A stretch of DNA of 64,000 bases from Pyrus communis (GCF_963583255.1 NC_084807.1:17569072-17633071), one strand, 5' to 3'; numbered from the stretch's first letter, positions 22,114-35,430 are shown. The notes: generated from the sequence alone by a model not told the origin. Made by a program: numbers and translations.

Positions 22114-24715
22114 GGCATAAGCTTTTGGCAAATGTTGCAAGAATCAGCAATTGGCCACCATGTGCTCGACGAAATGGTTGAATGAAGTTTTTCTTTGTCG
22201 AAATTATGACCCCATTATTTGAAAATCTTGACTCCACTACTGATAATACCGCCACGTGGTACAATACTTCACTCATGTATTATAACACATGCAAATTTCT
22301 TAATAGTACTAAACTCTAAAGTATCAACATGTTGCTCACCTATATTATAACTGAATTAAAAATAAATTGTGTTAATATTCATGTACAGGAAACTTCAACC
22401 TCTCTCTCTATGTATATATTGATATTCCACCTTTTATTAATTACTAGTTTAAATGAAAATTTTACCCGTTTCTCTTGTTTTTCCTTTTGTCAAAAAATAT
22501 ACATCCCATGTTAAGGAGAACATAATATTGTTGCAAGTGATGGATTGTCTTGGTATATATGACATTTCTCATCAACTTTACATCCTAGATTCAAAATCTC
22601 CCATACCCTTTAGTATAGCTTAGATTAATAATATCGCTTATAATAAAAAATAATAATATTTAATTAGCAGTAATTTCTAAGTAACATTAGTAGTTAATGA
22701 CAGTAATCACATGATGATAAATACATAATCCAAATAATAGTGTACTATATAATTGAGTTCTTCTTGTTTTTCAAACCCACCCCACAACTGTCTTTGTCTT
22801 TAAGTTTTGAGTGTTTTATGACCAAATTATGGGAAGATGGTAAAAATGAGCTTCAAATGCAATCAGTACTCCTGATCGAGCTGAAAGTGGTTTTGGAATT
22901 TTGCCTTAAGTGTGGTCATTTCATTTGGAGAGTTGCATGCATGGTGCCTTTCTTGGGGTTCTTCGTCTTCGTCTTTATCCTCTGGTGTTTTTCTTCTTAT
23001 TTGCTATATACTTTTGTTCCCTTTGTTTTTTAGTTTCTTGTTCAGAGGAAAAAAAACATATAAGGCAACAGCAACAATAAAAAAGAAAATCAAAACCCTT
23101 CACGGACTTGTAACGAAGCATTATGTCTTGCTACTTATATTAGCAAAATAATAATAATATTAATAACGATCCTGTGTCCTGCATTTTGAATATGGTGCTA
23201 ACAACTGATCGGGATTTGTTGATGCACCAAAAAAGGTTAAAAACAGTGTTAAGTGTTGAGGATTGACTTTTGTTAGGGTTGTTTCGGTCACCAAATGAGG
23301 ATAATATGTAGAGAGATTATGAATAAGAAAACAAACACACGATGTATGTGGTTCGCCTTAAATTGGGCTACGTCCATGAGGGTAGATGAGTTCTTATTAC
23401 TAGAGTAGAGTTTACATGATACAATGGTTTAGGCCTAATCATCATTAGTGAGTTCTAATAATAATTAAGGAATCTTAGATCAAAAGAAGCTTAATTATGG
23501 GAGAATGATCTTAGAGTCCCTTGTTTTCGTCCACGGTCGATATGGAACTTTGAGATATTATTATGATGTTGACACGTGTTGCGTCATGATTAGTCTCTTG
23601 TTGGAGAGAAACTCATGTCTACTGCATGTGTGCCGCCACATGAACTTTTCAGTAAGTCATGATAATATAAAGTTGACGGGTACTCAATAATTTTAGAGTT
23701 GGTGAAGTATGGTACAAACTACAAACAGGGACACATATTATTCATAATCTGAACCGATCTGTGATCAACATAAATAATAAATTAATGAAATATAAAACAC
23801 AGTAGGCGAATTTCGAAATATTTGCTTATTTATTCTACGAATATTTGGAATTTTGGTTTTTATAGAGAAAAAGGATGTTGGGGACATGTTGGGATAAATC
23901 CAACCTTGATTTTGGCAGAGATTTTGTTGTTCCGTAAGCAATTTGCTTCCAGACAAGGGAATCAGATTCCTTCCATGCAAAAGTAGTCCATCTCTGTACC
24001 TAAAGAAAGCTTACTAAATTATGGACTATAGGAAATTTGAAATGGTCTTGCATATATAATTTTTATATATATTATATAAACGGAGCATACTGGTGAAGTT
24101 TTCAATATTTTAAAAATATTCCTTCTTAATTAAGAGTCTAAAATAAAATATAAAAAAATTTTAAAAAACCAAAACTAAATAAAAGTAAAAATTACAAACA
24201 AATAATAATAAATAAGATGTAAAGAGTAAAATGTGGAGCGATTCGTTATTGCAATATTAAAGTTGCCGTTGGAGGGTAAATTTAATATTATCTCTACTAA
24301 TTAATAAAATCTTCTTTGTCAATCAAAAGAGGATGAAAAGACAAATTAGTCTTTTATCACACAAAAAAAAATGATGGGTAATAATGTAATTTTACAGGTC
24401 CAAATTTTACTGTTTTTAATTGAAGCCTCACCAACAAGTGATATTAAAATACTTCCAAAAAAAAAAAAAAAAAAGAACATCCCACTCCCCCACGTTCGCT
24501 CTCTCTCTCTCTCCCTCTCCCTCTCTCATTTTCATTTTCTAAAAAAATGTGCTCATACATACAAAGTGTGTAGGCAAATGTTAGTTACATTTTATTAAAA
24601 TAAAAAGTACCAATATATTTTCTATTGATTGGAAGGAACCAATATCTTTTAATTTTTATATTTTACCGTAATATTTTCCTGTTATGAATGACAACCACTA
24701 GCTCAACCATTTTTT
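22114..24715. other. AT-rich gene-free stretch with one dispersed-repeat-like segment
   Basis: I find no gene. Bases about 23270-23690 (AAACACACGATGTATGTGGTTCG, then GGGCTACGTCCATGAGG) resemble a dispersed plant repeat, probably an LTR piece, though I could not find its ends. A poly-A run (about 24459-24475) is followed by a CT-rich microsatellite (about 24498-24527). Confidence 0.45.
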
Positions 24716-24893
24716 TTTATTTTTAATTTTTTTTAACAAACGATATTAGTTACACTAAAGGAGAGGGGTGGGTTTCGCCTCACAATAGGCTAGCAATAAT
24801 CTGGCTCAATATTGTCTTTGGCAAGAATCGAACATAAGACTTCTTACTTACAAGTAAAGAGGAATACCCCTAAACCATAGTATTAAATGGCAC
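24716..24893 (-). mobile_element. tRNA-derived SINE copy
   Basis: On the minus strand it starts near 24893 with an A-box-like TGGTTTAGGGG, followed by a B-box-like TGTTCGATTCTT at the normal spacing for an internal pol III promoter. It ends in a T-run on the + strand (24716-24723), equivalent to a poly-A-like tail. It does not fold as a tRNA, so a SINE is the better call. Confidence 0.7.
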
Positions 24894-25044
24894 TAGCTCA
24901 ACCATATTAATGTATACATTGTAATACTCAAGGTTCTAAAAGACCCTAGGTGTTAGTCGGGTAGCATGCAGGGGTCTAGCACCTAGGCATATAGGTGGGG
25001 CATAAGCAGTTTATTTTATTTTAATTAAATTTATTATATAACAT

Positions 25045-25198
25045 CTAAATAAATGTCTACATACACTTGGAAGTGAGAGGTCTTAGGTTCGAATTTCGTG
25101 GATGGTGAATTCGATACCAAATTAGGTTGCCCATTGTGTGACTTTGCCGAACTCCCCTCCCCTTAATGTAAAAATATCCATTTACTTAATAAATAAAT
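25045..25198 (+). mobile_element. SINE-like fragment
   Basis: A B-box-like GGTTCGAATTTCGTGG sits near 25087. The 3' part (CCATTGTGTGACTTTGCCGAAC, then CTCCCCTTAATGTAAAAATAT) resembles the 3' part of the SINE-type copy at 24716-24893 in layout. A similar GTTCAACTC.. AATTGTGTGATTTAACC block follows near 25620-25690. Confidence 0.5.
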
Positions 25199-25339
25199 GT
25201 CTACACACACTTAAAATAAATAATTGCATGCTCATGCATAAATGGCAAAATATAAAATACCAAGTCATATTGAAAACATGAGGAACAAACATATAATGAA
25301 TGTTCGTTCAAGTATCTTACAAATTAGTTTATATATTTT

Positions 25340-25631
25340 CTGTTTAAGTGGGAGTCTCGACTTATGCCTAGTATTAATCGCGGCGGTACTTAGGTGGGAA
25401 CTTTTAGAACGTTGATAGTACTATACTTTAAAAACAAAAACAAAAATCAATCTTAACTTATAAGTATAAGGTCTTAAGTTCAACTCTGTTTAAGTGGGAG
25501 TCTCGACTTATGCCTAGGATTAATCGCGGTGGTACTTAAGTGGGAACTTTTAGAACGTTGTTAGTACTACACTTTAAAAACAAAAACAAAAATCAATCTT
25601 AACTTGTAAGTATAAGGTCTCAAGTTCAACT
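25340..25631 (+). repeat. 146-bp tandem duplication
   Basis: Two nearly identical copies (25340-25485 and 25486-25631) both contain CTGTTTAAGTGGGAGTCTCG, CTTTTAGAACGTTG and AAAAACAAAAACAAAAATCAA. The few differences between copies suggest a fairly recent duplication. Confidence 0.85.
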
Positions 25632-25699
25632 CATTTTGATGACAAGCTCGATACAATTTAAGGTAAACCAATTGTGTGATTTAACCTAAATTGCCAGTA

Positions 25700-27494
25700 A
25701 GTTATAGAGTATCATTGTATGTGAACAAAAATTGTTCAATGGTCGTTATTGTGCCTTACGCCATGTGCAAATTGACGGGTACCATAGTTGTTAATTTAGG
25801 TATTTAATAAATATTTCAAGCAAAAAGAATAGAACTTAACAAGAATAATACTAACGAACCATTCAAGCACTGCAAATCAACTACTTAAACGCTACAAATG
25901 CACTATAAAATCACTAAGTAAAGACTCTCAAAATGACACATTTCAAAGAATCACTTGAAAGTTCCCTCAAATATTGCATCACAACATTTTAAAGTTCTCT
26001 TACCTAATTATTGTAGTGCGCTTTTCTAACAAATTTAGCTTAAGTTTCGTGAAAATTTAAATTATCTTTTGAATTTTAGCTATCAACTATTTACACTAGA
26101 TTAATTTAAATTAAAAAAAATAATAATAATAATTCATACTTGATTGAAAATGAAAAAAGCGTACTGTTCTAATTAACTAGTTAGATGAAGAGGGGTAGAG
26201 GACAAAATTATTAATGTGGGATGAGTTACAAAATTAAAGATGCCACCGGCCAACCATTCATGGCTTCAATGCGCATATAATAAGTAGCCCGTGACGTCGA
26301 TTTTTTGCATCAATACCACATGGAACTTTGATATTGTGTTGAGCAAAGGTCCACGCTTCTTTGCTTCTATAGGTTTGTATGTTTAATGTTTATTTTATTT
26401 TTTTTATTTTCTACGGGTTGACCACCAAATGAAGAAGGCCCATTGAATTTGAGTTATTGGGAGTGGACTATAAAAGTAACCTTTTGTTATATCTATTGGG
26501 CCTCAAATGCATTTGAATTTCTAGAGCTCCAAATTTTAAGGGTTGCACAATAATGTTTTTGAGTTTGAATATCAACACCCAAATTTTATTTTAATTTTTT
26601 TGTTAAAATGATAGCACATTTCAAATTTTATTATTTAATGTAGATAATATCGTTTATAAAAAAAATAAAAAAATAAAATAAAATAAAATAAAAAAAAAAG
26701 AAAAAGTTCTTGCAATTTAATGAAAACGTGTGCTTTCAATTTCATTCTAAAAAATGTTGGAAAGAAATATCAAATCGAATTTCAAATTCCCATGCTAATT
26801 TGAAATTCACGCATTTTACCCTTTTGAACCAGGTATAATGCACCTTATACAACTTGATTTCTAGGTGGAGTTCTCTTTTCTCGACTAGTTTGTGGCGGCT
26901 CCACTTGCTTGGCTAGCGGTAGCCGTAGATCTCTTTAAAAGCAGTAAGGTCGCGATGGTGTTTGCTAGGGTGTTCTAATCCTCACTCTAGAGATGGGCAT
27001 TGGTCGATTTTGTTTTCAAAGTAGTGGAGGTTTATTGGAGGATTGTTGTTTGTACTGTGACTAGGGTGATGTCTTGTCTAGCGAGTTATGTGACCTTACA
27101 TATCAATGATGATTTGATGTGGTCTAAGTGATAACATTGCCTCGGTTTAGGTATGTTATGTCTACCGTTTTTCTGACAGATTTGTACCGTTGGTACTCCT
27201 ACTGGTGCAAGTGCAGCTTGTGGTAACCATTTAAGAGATTACTCTTTATGCTTGTCTATTTAATTTATCTCTAGATCAATGTGTCGGTCACTGAAAAAAT
27301 GTACCCATTGTGACAAATGGTCTTGCTCATTAATCCAAATACTATTGCCTAAAAAACTTATAAGCCATTTGGTATCCTGCAATATATAATAGAGTGTGGG
27401 ATGCAAGTTGGATTGAATATTTCAATTCTAACTAAAAAAATTTATTTGAAATTTGAAAATTCTGAAATCAATAAATTTTGAAAAAAAAAAGATG
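25700..27494. other. AT-rich stretch without recognisable genes
   Basis: No coding region can be supported. A purine-rich low-complexity patch lies near 26660-26705. A less AT-rich block (about 26860-27300) may be an old transposon piece but has no recognisable domain or ends. Confidence 0.5.
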
Positions 27495-28055
27495 AATATT
27501 GACACACCCCGACCCGGAATGTCCCCTAGGATTCCAACTCAAGCTGTGCCAACCAACACCTGGAAGGTGACGAAGCCATGAAGTATAGTGATGTGGAAAA
27601 TGTGAATAAATTTAACCCTAAAAGTGCCTAAGGACCAGAGTGCACTGCAAGCGAGAATGAGCTCGTTTCATACGCAATGTCAGAGCATAAGTAAAGTACA
27701 GTAATGTGGGTAAGGATCATACCCTCAGAGGTAGCCACGTATACTGAGATTCGCCACAAATCCTCATCGATGCGAACATCCAACAGCTAAAACCTGGAAG
27801 GGCGGAAAAACAAGGGTGAGTGGGCTTGAAAATAAGTTTTTAATAAAAAAACCTTTTGAAAACATTATAACCCATCGCCATAAAACCCATATAATTTTTC
27901 AGAAAATAATAATACATATGTATATAGAAATCATGCTCGAAAGTAATGAAAACCAAGTATATGTCATTTCAAGTATCTCAGCAATGAAATAAGTAAGACA
28001 GGTGAAATAAATCAATGTAAAATGATATGCTAGCTGAAGTCACCTAACGTGACCT

Positions 28056-28473
28056 GTACGGCTCTAAACCTGCACACGAGTCGGAACCACCAAATGTGGT
28101 CTGTACAACAAGCTGGGTGTAAATAAATACGCTCAAGTGCTACGATCACGTGAAGGTTGTGCGAAGTATCGCAAGTCACCTACGAGTCAGAACCACCTAA
28201 TGTGGTCTGTACGACAGGCTGACACCTACCTTGGATCCAAGGTAAGCATATGGTGCGGGAGGCTGTACGGCTCTAAACCTGCACACGAGTCGGAACCACC
28301 AAATGTGGTCTGTACAACAGGCTGGGTGTAAATAAATACGCTCAAGTGCTACGATCACGTGAAGGTTGTGCGAAGTATCACAAGTCACCTACGAGTCAGA
28401 ACCACCTAATGTGGTCTGTACGACAGGTTGGCACCTACCTTGGACCCAAGGTGAGCATATGGTGCGGGAGGTG
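28056..28473 (-). repeat. 209-bp tandem duplication inside the solo LTR
   Basis: Copy one starts GTACGGCTCTAAACCTGC at 28056 and copy two at 28265. Each contains two related CGAGTC.GAACCACC.AATGTGG blocks, so a smaller repeat lies within the larger one. The same block occurs in the LTR at 2607-4813. Confidence 0.85.
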
Positions 28474-28737
28474 AATGATCACGTGAAAGCTGGCCCTAAC
28501 CTTGGGCGGAGCACTAACACCGGAGTGCAGGATAATGAGTACCAAATGCATCCAGGCATAACCATATACATCACAACCACTAACATCACTCACATGTAGC
28601 TTATCTGGGCTCCGCAGCATCATGCAACATTATACATGACTACACCAATGCATATACTAAAATATAACGCAAGTATGACATGGCATTTTAATCACATTTC
28701 ATTTAAAACAATTTATGGGAAAAACGTAAAGTATACA

Positions 28738-28739
<2 letters not shown>

Positions 28740-28804
<65 letters not shown>
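28740..28804. repeat. (AT)n microsatellite
   Basis: About 32 uninterrupted AT units, the longest perfect microsatellite in the window. Confidence 0.95.
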
Positions 28805-28809
<5 letters not shown>

Positions 28810-30430
28810 CAAAAGCCCACTCACCTGGAGTTCGCGCGATAACTCCCTAGCACAAACATCAAGGCGTCACAAACGATTAGTGCCTAGAATAGTTATCAAA
28901 TCATGTCTTAGAATTCTTATCAATATAACACATAACTTACATGTCCTAATTGGGAAGATCCGCATGTCGGATTCCCGATCCGTAAGTTTCTAATATCCTC
29001 AAATATTATGTATTATAACATATCAAAATTTGGTGACGATCCAACAGTCGGATCGTAGATTGTTACAATAATCAAGCGGTGGACCTTAATGGAATTGCAT
29101 TCAAATGATGGAAATTCATCAATCGAACTTCACCAATGGAATTAGGGTACTCAAATTTAGCCTAGGAAGGTCAGGGAACGTCTCGGCCCACGCACCGCTA
29201 CAGGTGGCGATCGACCGCCCCAACTTGTCGGAAAATTCAACTAATTTTAAAAATTCTCAAACTTCACAGAAATTAAGATCTCCGTGAGTGGAGCACCTTT
29301 CATACTTGTGACTAAGGCCAATTTGGCCGGGAAAAGACTCAATTTCATGAAAACCCGCCGGAAACCTTTAAAATTTGGTAGTTGTTGATTCGCCACCAAA
29401 ACGAACTCCGATGCCTCCGCCAAAGCTTGGGCCTTGCTCCTGGGGTTGAAAGGAGTCTTTTGGTGGTGATCATCGATGGTGAAACTTGTCGGAGTCACCG
29501 CAAAAAGGTTAAAACCGCCGGATGCCCCAGTGGGTTTGTGGCTTCGATTTGTGAGTTTGGGTAAGAAATTTGGAAATCTAACACTACAGAGATGTAGGGC
29601 TCGTCAAGGGTTTTCCATGGACACCAAGATCACCCAAAACGGAGTTTGTATGAAAGAGATATGAGCGGGTCCTTCTCCCTTCCCTCATTTCCCTCCTTTC
29701 CCTCTTCTCTGATTAGTCACCCTCTCATCTCTCCTTTTCTGATTAGTCCCGTTCCTCCTTCCTTTCTCTCCTTTATACTCCATCTGCATCGACCATCCTT
29801 TGTTCTTTTAATCTGGGCCACACACGTGGCATCCCAGATTTTGCTTCAAAAATCTGGAATTTTCTAGATATTAACCAATTTACTAAAATGGCCCCAACTT
29901 TAAACGTTAATAAGTCCAAAATTGCATTCCGTTTGCGCCCACGTGTCCGTAGCGACGAGTCCTATGAAGATATGCTAAGAAAATAAATCTTACGTGACAC
30001 GACACAGCAGTCAACAAGAGTCAACACTTTGCCTGGAAGGGCATTTTTTGTAAATTCACTTATTAAAATTATAAAAATTATAATTTTTAGGGACGGGTCA
30101 TTACAAAAATTGCAATGGTTTCGAGCTTCAAATTTCCAATGAAAATTTTTATAAAATGTTCTTAACTTATTGTTTCTAAAATTCTGATTGTGTACTAATA
30201 GTATCTTGTAGCAAGTTTTAGACTTTTATCATGTCATTGTTCATTTTGATTGTACTTCATTTCTTATTTGTTAAAGTTAGTTATACATTTTTTTTATTAA
30301 AAATTAGATGAAGCTCATACACTGTGTGTAAATACAAAATATTTAAAAAGAAAAATGCATGTGAAAAAAAAGGAAGTTGGGGAGAAATGTGAAAGCAAGG
30401 GAAGGTGAGAGAGGGACATGAGAGTGGGAT

Positions 30431-31709
30431 TGCAAACACGGAAATTTCTTGAAACAAGAACACGTGTACAAAAGTAATATTATACAATGATTTTTGTGTT
30501 ACGATCTCTTTCAAATTTGGTCATCTGATTCGATCTCCGTAAGATGTAGATTTGTTGATCCAAGGGTCGTCGAGGCTTGATCTTGGATGAACAGTTGGAA
30601 GTTTCTTCAAGGGCCTTCGGGGCTTTGATCTTGAAGGTTGATGGAAGTTTCTTCAAAGGCCGTTGGGCTTGATCTTGAAGGTTGATGGAAGTTTCTTCAA
30701 GGGCCTTCGGGGCTTGATCTTGAAGGTTGATGGATGAGCGGATCTTTAAGGGCTTTTGGGCTTGATCTTGAAGAATAGATGTGTGGATTTGTTTGTGTTG
30801 TTGATCCAAAGGGCCGTTGGGGCTTGATCTTGGGATGAACGAATGATGAAAGATGAACACTTTCTTCAAGGGCCGTCGGGGCTTGATCTTGAAGAATGGT
30901 TGTGCGGATTTTTTCAAGGGCTTTTGGGCTTGATCTTGAAGGTTGATGTATGAACGGATCTTCAAGGGCTTTTGGGCTTGATCTTGAATGAACAGTTGGT
31001 TTTCTTCAAGGGCTTTTGGGCTTGATCTTGAAGAATAGATGTGTGGATTTGTTTGTTGATCCAAGGGTTGTCGGGGCTTGATCTTGGATGAACAGTTGTT
31101 GAACGGATCTTCAATGGCCTTTGAGGCTTAATCTTGAAGAATAGTTGTTTATTAATCCAAGGGCCATCAGGGCTTGATCTTGGATGAACGGATATTCAAG
31201 GGCCTTCGGGGCTTTATCTTGAATGAATGATTGCCTTAAGGATTTGATGAAGAACGAATAGTGCTTTCTCCCTTCTTCGGGATTCTTGGGAATTTGGGGG
31301 TTGGATGCTTGAGAGCTTTATAGTTTCAAAGCTTCAAGGATTTTGGATGTGTGGGGAGTATTCTCTTCCATTTTGGGAGTAAAGAAATGTATTTGTGAAT
31401 TGGTTGATTTTAGGATCTTTGATACCTTGATGGAGAAGCCTATTTATAGGTTTTGAGAATGAATCACCACCACAAATTTTCTTGGTGAAGTGAGTGGAGG
31501 TTGTAGGCGAAGTGAGTAGAGGTTGTAGGTGAAGTGAGTGGATGTTGCAGGTGAAATGAGTAGAGGTTGTAGGTGAAGTAAGTGATTGATATAGGTGAAA
31601 TGAGTGGAGGTTGTAGGTGAAATAAGTGAAGGATATTGGTGAAATGAGTGGATGTTGTAATTTTAATGCATTGGTCAACATTTATTTTATCGAAATTTCG
31701 ATGTCTACA
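30431..31709 (-). repeat. 3' LTR (left copy), with a minisatellite
   Basis: It contains about a dozen variants of CTTCAAGGGC..TTGGGCTTGATCTTGAA (about 30560-31230). A second array, GTAGGTGAA.TGAGTGGAGGTT, lies at about 31490-31660. The first array keeps an open minus-strand frame (QDQAQKPLK-like repeats), which is a by-product of the repeat unit and not a gene. Confidence 0.88.
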
Positions 31710-33828
31710 AATGTCCCCACTTCAAGGCGCGTCGTATACATACGCTTGTCACTTGTAGGAGATGTGTTTTGAAGTCTCTTGATGTAGATGTTGATCCAAG
31801 GGAGGCTTAATCTTGAATTGGGCTGGAAATGTCTTCAAGGGCCGTCGAGGCTTGATCTTGACTTTTGTTTGAAATTTCTTCAAAGGCCGTCAAGGCTTAA
31901 TCTTGAATGAAATTAGAACACAAGGAGTTTCATGTGGTAGATGATCTTTGGTTTTTGTAATGGATGAATCGGCACGTATTTTGTTGCGCTTGTTGACTTT
32001 CCACAGCTTTGATCTTGAACTGGGTTGGAGGATTTTCTTGTTTCCTCCAATCGTTGACTTTCCACAGGTTTATTCTTGAACTGGGCTGGGGGGTTTCTTC
32101 TGCTAAAGTTGCACCAAATGTCTGAATTTACTCCTTTTATCTGGAGCTGAACTTGATTCAAGGGTGGTGGACACTTAATCTTGAATTAGACTTGTGATTT
32201 CTTCAAGGGCCGTCGATGCTTGTTCTTGAATGGAATTAGACTACGAGCGGTCTCACGATTCAGACACATGGCAGGCAAGCGCGAGGTGGAAGTGATGGCC
32301 TGTTTCTTTGTTCAATCTTTCCAATTCATATTGAAGAGGGTTAGGAGATAAATCGACACATGTTTTGTTGTGCTTATCTCTACATGCTTCAATGTATCAT
32401 TTTCGCTTGCCTCATTTGTTCTCCAGGCAGATGTGGTATCTTCTGTTGCCTTGTCTATTTCCCCAGCAGAGCAATGCTAGGTAAGCAATCAGGGAAGGGT
32501 TCCAGGCAATCGATTCCTGACTGGAAGTTTGACTTCAAGTTCTGAATGATTGCTTTCTTTCTCTTTATCCTGCAGGTAAGAACAAGGACAAAGAAAATGA
32601 CAGGGAAAAATCATGATATAAGATACTCTTGCTTTCGAAGAAGTGGTGGTGATTTGACAGCGTTGCACAGCAAGGCTTTGCTCTTAGGCGATGGTGCCAT
32701 CGAAAGGTTGTTGAAGCCTTTTGAGTTCTTTGATTAGAGCAACGATGCCAAGCTTAGTTTTGACTTAAACTCCTCCATCTGGATTATGCCATTCTGCAGG
32801 GAAAGGCGTCGTGCTATAGTGATCTGTTCCAGCTCATCATTGATCCTTATGCTTCAATCTCTTGCCATATTTGTTCTTAATGCAGAAGTTGAATGCAACC
32901 TTTGCATTTAAATGGTGCTTTAGAACACTACTTCTCAGTGACGATGAGTACTCGAGAGCAATGCAAGGTAAGCAACCAGGCAAAGGTTCCAGGCAATCAG
33001 TTCCAGGTCGGAAGTTTGATTTCAGGTTCCGATTGATTACTCTTTTTCCCCTTGTCCTGCAGGTAAGAGCAAGGGCAAAGGAAAAGACAGGGAAAAAGCA
33101 TGATATAAGATATTTTTGCTTTCAACCATGATGATATGTGATACTTTTGCTTTGGTGTCATTTGTTTGTAAGGGTATTCCTGGAGAGGAAGAAAACTGAG
33201 CATTTCGAGAGGCTCTGCTGGGAGTGCGCTCTCGGAGGTAAGGAAGAGTTATGCATTTTTTTATTTTTTTTTTGCAGGTCTGCCTTGCCATGAAAGACAA
33301 AGGTCGACATACATAGGAATTTCCCAACAGCCAGTAGTGGCACTATTCCTTTACTCTTGTCGGCAACCGTTGGGTAATTGAATAGTAAGATTTACGCGTT
33401 TTCAACTTTGTCAGAAATCTTTGACAAAGTTGCCTGTGATTTCTGCAAAGCTGGGGTTAGGTGTGAAAAGTGATGACAAATCTAGAAAAGCTCGACTTTT
33501 GAAATTCAGAGAGTGATGACTCTTCGATCCTTGAATAAGCGGCCCGACTTTTGAGGTTTGGAGGGTGATACTTCTTTGATTTCTGAACAAACGCCTCTTT
33601 GATTTTTGAGCAAGCATCTCTTCGATTTCTAAACAAACGCCTCTTTGATTTCTGAGCAAGCGCCTCTTCGATTTTTGAATGAACAGCCTTGTTCCCCTTT
33701 CTTTTTTTATAGAGGCAACAATTGTGTTTCAAAAGCACGCTTGAGAGTTGCTGTCTGTAGAAGCTACCCTCTTTGTATTTATGAGATTTTGATTTACCTA
33801 ACCTCTTCTCCTTTCCTCATTTCTACAA

Positions 33829-34440
33829 ATGGCTTGCCTGTCTGATCGTCATCTTGATTTGAATGTTCGGGAAGATGCCGACATGCATTCTTAAGACAAC
33901 ATATGACACCCATCCTTCGTATCCCCCAACGGTCCTCTTACAGTTGGGGACTCTATGATGAAGAACGACATAACCGCTTCAGTGGTTGCTAGAAATCTTC
34001 TTACCCCCAAGGGTAACAGGATCCTTTCCAAGCAGTCTGATAAGCTGGCTGTTCAAGACTCTTTGGCTTTCAGTGTTTAGTGTGCGAGCTCTGTATCGAA
34101 CATGGGTCAACGCCTTCTTGCTCGAACTCGTCAAGTTGAGTCACTTATGGCTGAGGTGGCGAGTCTTAAGCAAAAGATTAGAGGGCTTAAGCATGAAAAC
34201 AGAGACTTGCACATGCTTGCCAATAGTTACTCAACAAGCATGAAGAAAAAGCTTGACCAGTTTCAGGAATCTGAAAGTCGGATTCAGAGTAACCATCAGA
34301 TGTTTGTGGCTTTACTCCAGAGGCACCTATTGCCTTTGACCTTTGGAGTTTTACCGAGTGTTGAGGCTCCAAACAATCAACCTCCGGCGCCTCTTCTTCC
34401 TGGAATTCCGCCAAGTGATGAGGCTCCACCTGATCAATGA
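33829..34440 (+). pseudogene. Coiled-coil ORF on the strand opposite gag
   Basis: One continuous frame from the ATG at 33829 to the stop at 34440 has in-frame stops at 33892, 33904 and 34078. An ATG at 34102 leaves an intact 112-residue distal part. Features are GPLTVGDSMMKNDITASVVARN early, then a heptad-like QVESLMAEVASLKQKIRGLKHEN helix, then a Pro-rich tail with repeats (PSVEAPNNQPPAP, PSDEAPPDQ). I recall similar proteins as repetitive plant retroelement ORFs but cannot check. It lies antisense to the gag remnant near the 3' end of the element, where antisense ORFs are known in some plant gypsy lineages. Its function is unknown. Confidence 0.6.
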
Positions 34441-35044
34441 AGGCTCTTTTCTTTTTTTTCTTTTATTTATTTATTTTTAACTCATGTATATGTACATCCA
34501 CATTTCTATAATTTTCCAGAGAAATCAATAAATGAGCTTTTATTTTCCCCAGAAGGCACTTACCCTTGTTTTTTTTTTTTTTTGTTATTATTATTATTGT
34601 ATATAGGTGCTCTCTGCATTCCTGAATTTCCTTATTGTTTTGATGGATTACCCATGTTCACAATTGGTGGCAGCTTTTTGCGAATTTGCAATTAGTGACG
34701 GAGTGAGCAGGATGGGGGTGTAACTGTGCTCTTTGCCTGGTGCTTGTTGCAATGCGTCATTTTTTATTTTTTATTTTTTGAAATGAGGCTTTGTAACCAA
34801 ATCTTTCCCTTAAAGAATAAAGCATTCATATTTTGAATCTGCTCTTTATTCTTCAAAGTGTTTGTGTTTTTGTTGATGATGTGACTGTACTTGAAGTTTT
34901 GAAATTTCAAGTTGCCTACGTACCCTCAGTTGAGGAGAGATCAAGTCATGACGTAGTTCAAATGAGTGATGGTTTTGATGATAATTTTGCCGCACACAGT
35001 TTATGCTTTTACAGGCCATAAGCGTTTGTTGTCGCCTTTTACGC

Positions 35045-35430
35045 TCGTGTGGACAAGGAGCTTTCGGTGCCGTTTGTAGTTTCAGCTCGTGCAGGCAAGG
35101 AGCTTTTGGTGCCGTTTGCAATTTCAGCTCGTGCAGGCAAGAAGCGTTTGTTGTCGCCTTTTAGGCTCGTGCGAACGAGGAGCTTTTGGTGCCGTTTGCA
35201 ACTTCAGCTCGTGCAAGCAAAGAGCTTTTGGTTATTGCCTTTTAGGCTCGTGCGGATGAAGAGCTTTTGGTGTCGTTTACAGTTTCAACTCGTGCAGGCA
35301 AAAAGTTTTTGGTGCCGTTTGCAGTTTCAGCTCTTGCAGGCAAGGAACGTTTGTTGTCACCTTTTAGGCTCGTGCGAACAAGGAGCTTTTGGTGCCGTTT
35401 GCAGTTTCAGCTCATGCAAGCAAGGAGCTT
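35045..35430. repeat. Minisatellite in the LTR element interior
   Basis: Eight or so variants of a unit near 42 bp, built on CTCGTGCAGGCAAGGAGC and TTTTGGTGCCGTTTGCA. The array is open in several frames, again as a consequence of the repeat. A smaller array (CGCCTCTTTGATTTCTGAGC) lies at about 33585-33680. Confidence 0.8.

Larger units (their letters stand above)
27500..30105 (-). mobile_element. Solo LTR of a gypsy-type element, inverted
   Basis: It reads TGACACACCCCGACCC at the left and GGACGGGTCATTACA at the right. Reversed, that is TGTAATGACCCGTCC...GGGTCGGGGTGTGTCA, the end pattern of the LTR at 2607-4813. The flanks are AATAT (27495-27499) and AAAAT (30106-30110), a 4-of-5 match to a 5-bp target duplication. 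No internal domain is attached, so it is a solo LTR, about 2.6 kb. It contains a 209-bp tandem duplication and an AT microsatellite. Confidence 0.78.

Noticed and set aside
22740..23033. 97-codon hydrophobic frame
   Set aside because: Phe/Leu-rich because of T-rich DNA; no start context, domain or partner exon.
24716..24893. tRNA gene suggested by A- and B-box motifs
   Set aside because: No cloverleaf or acceptor stem, and an oligo-T/A tail follows; a SINE explains it.
30480..31064. Long minus-strand frame with QDQAQKPLK-like repeats, taken as a repeat protein
   Set aside because: It lies in LTR tandem repeats, has no ATG at its upstream end and recurs in the other LTR, so it is a by-product of the repeat unit.
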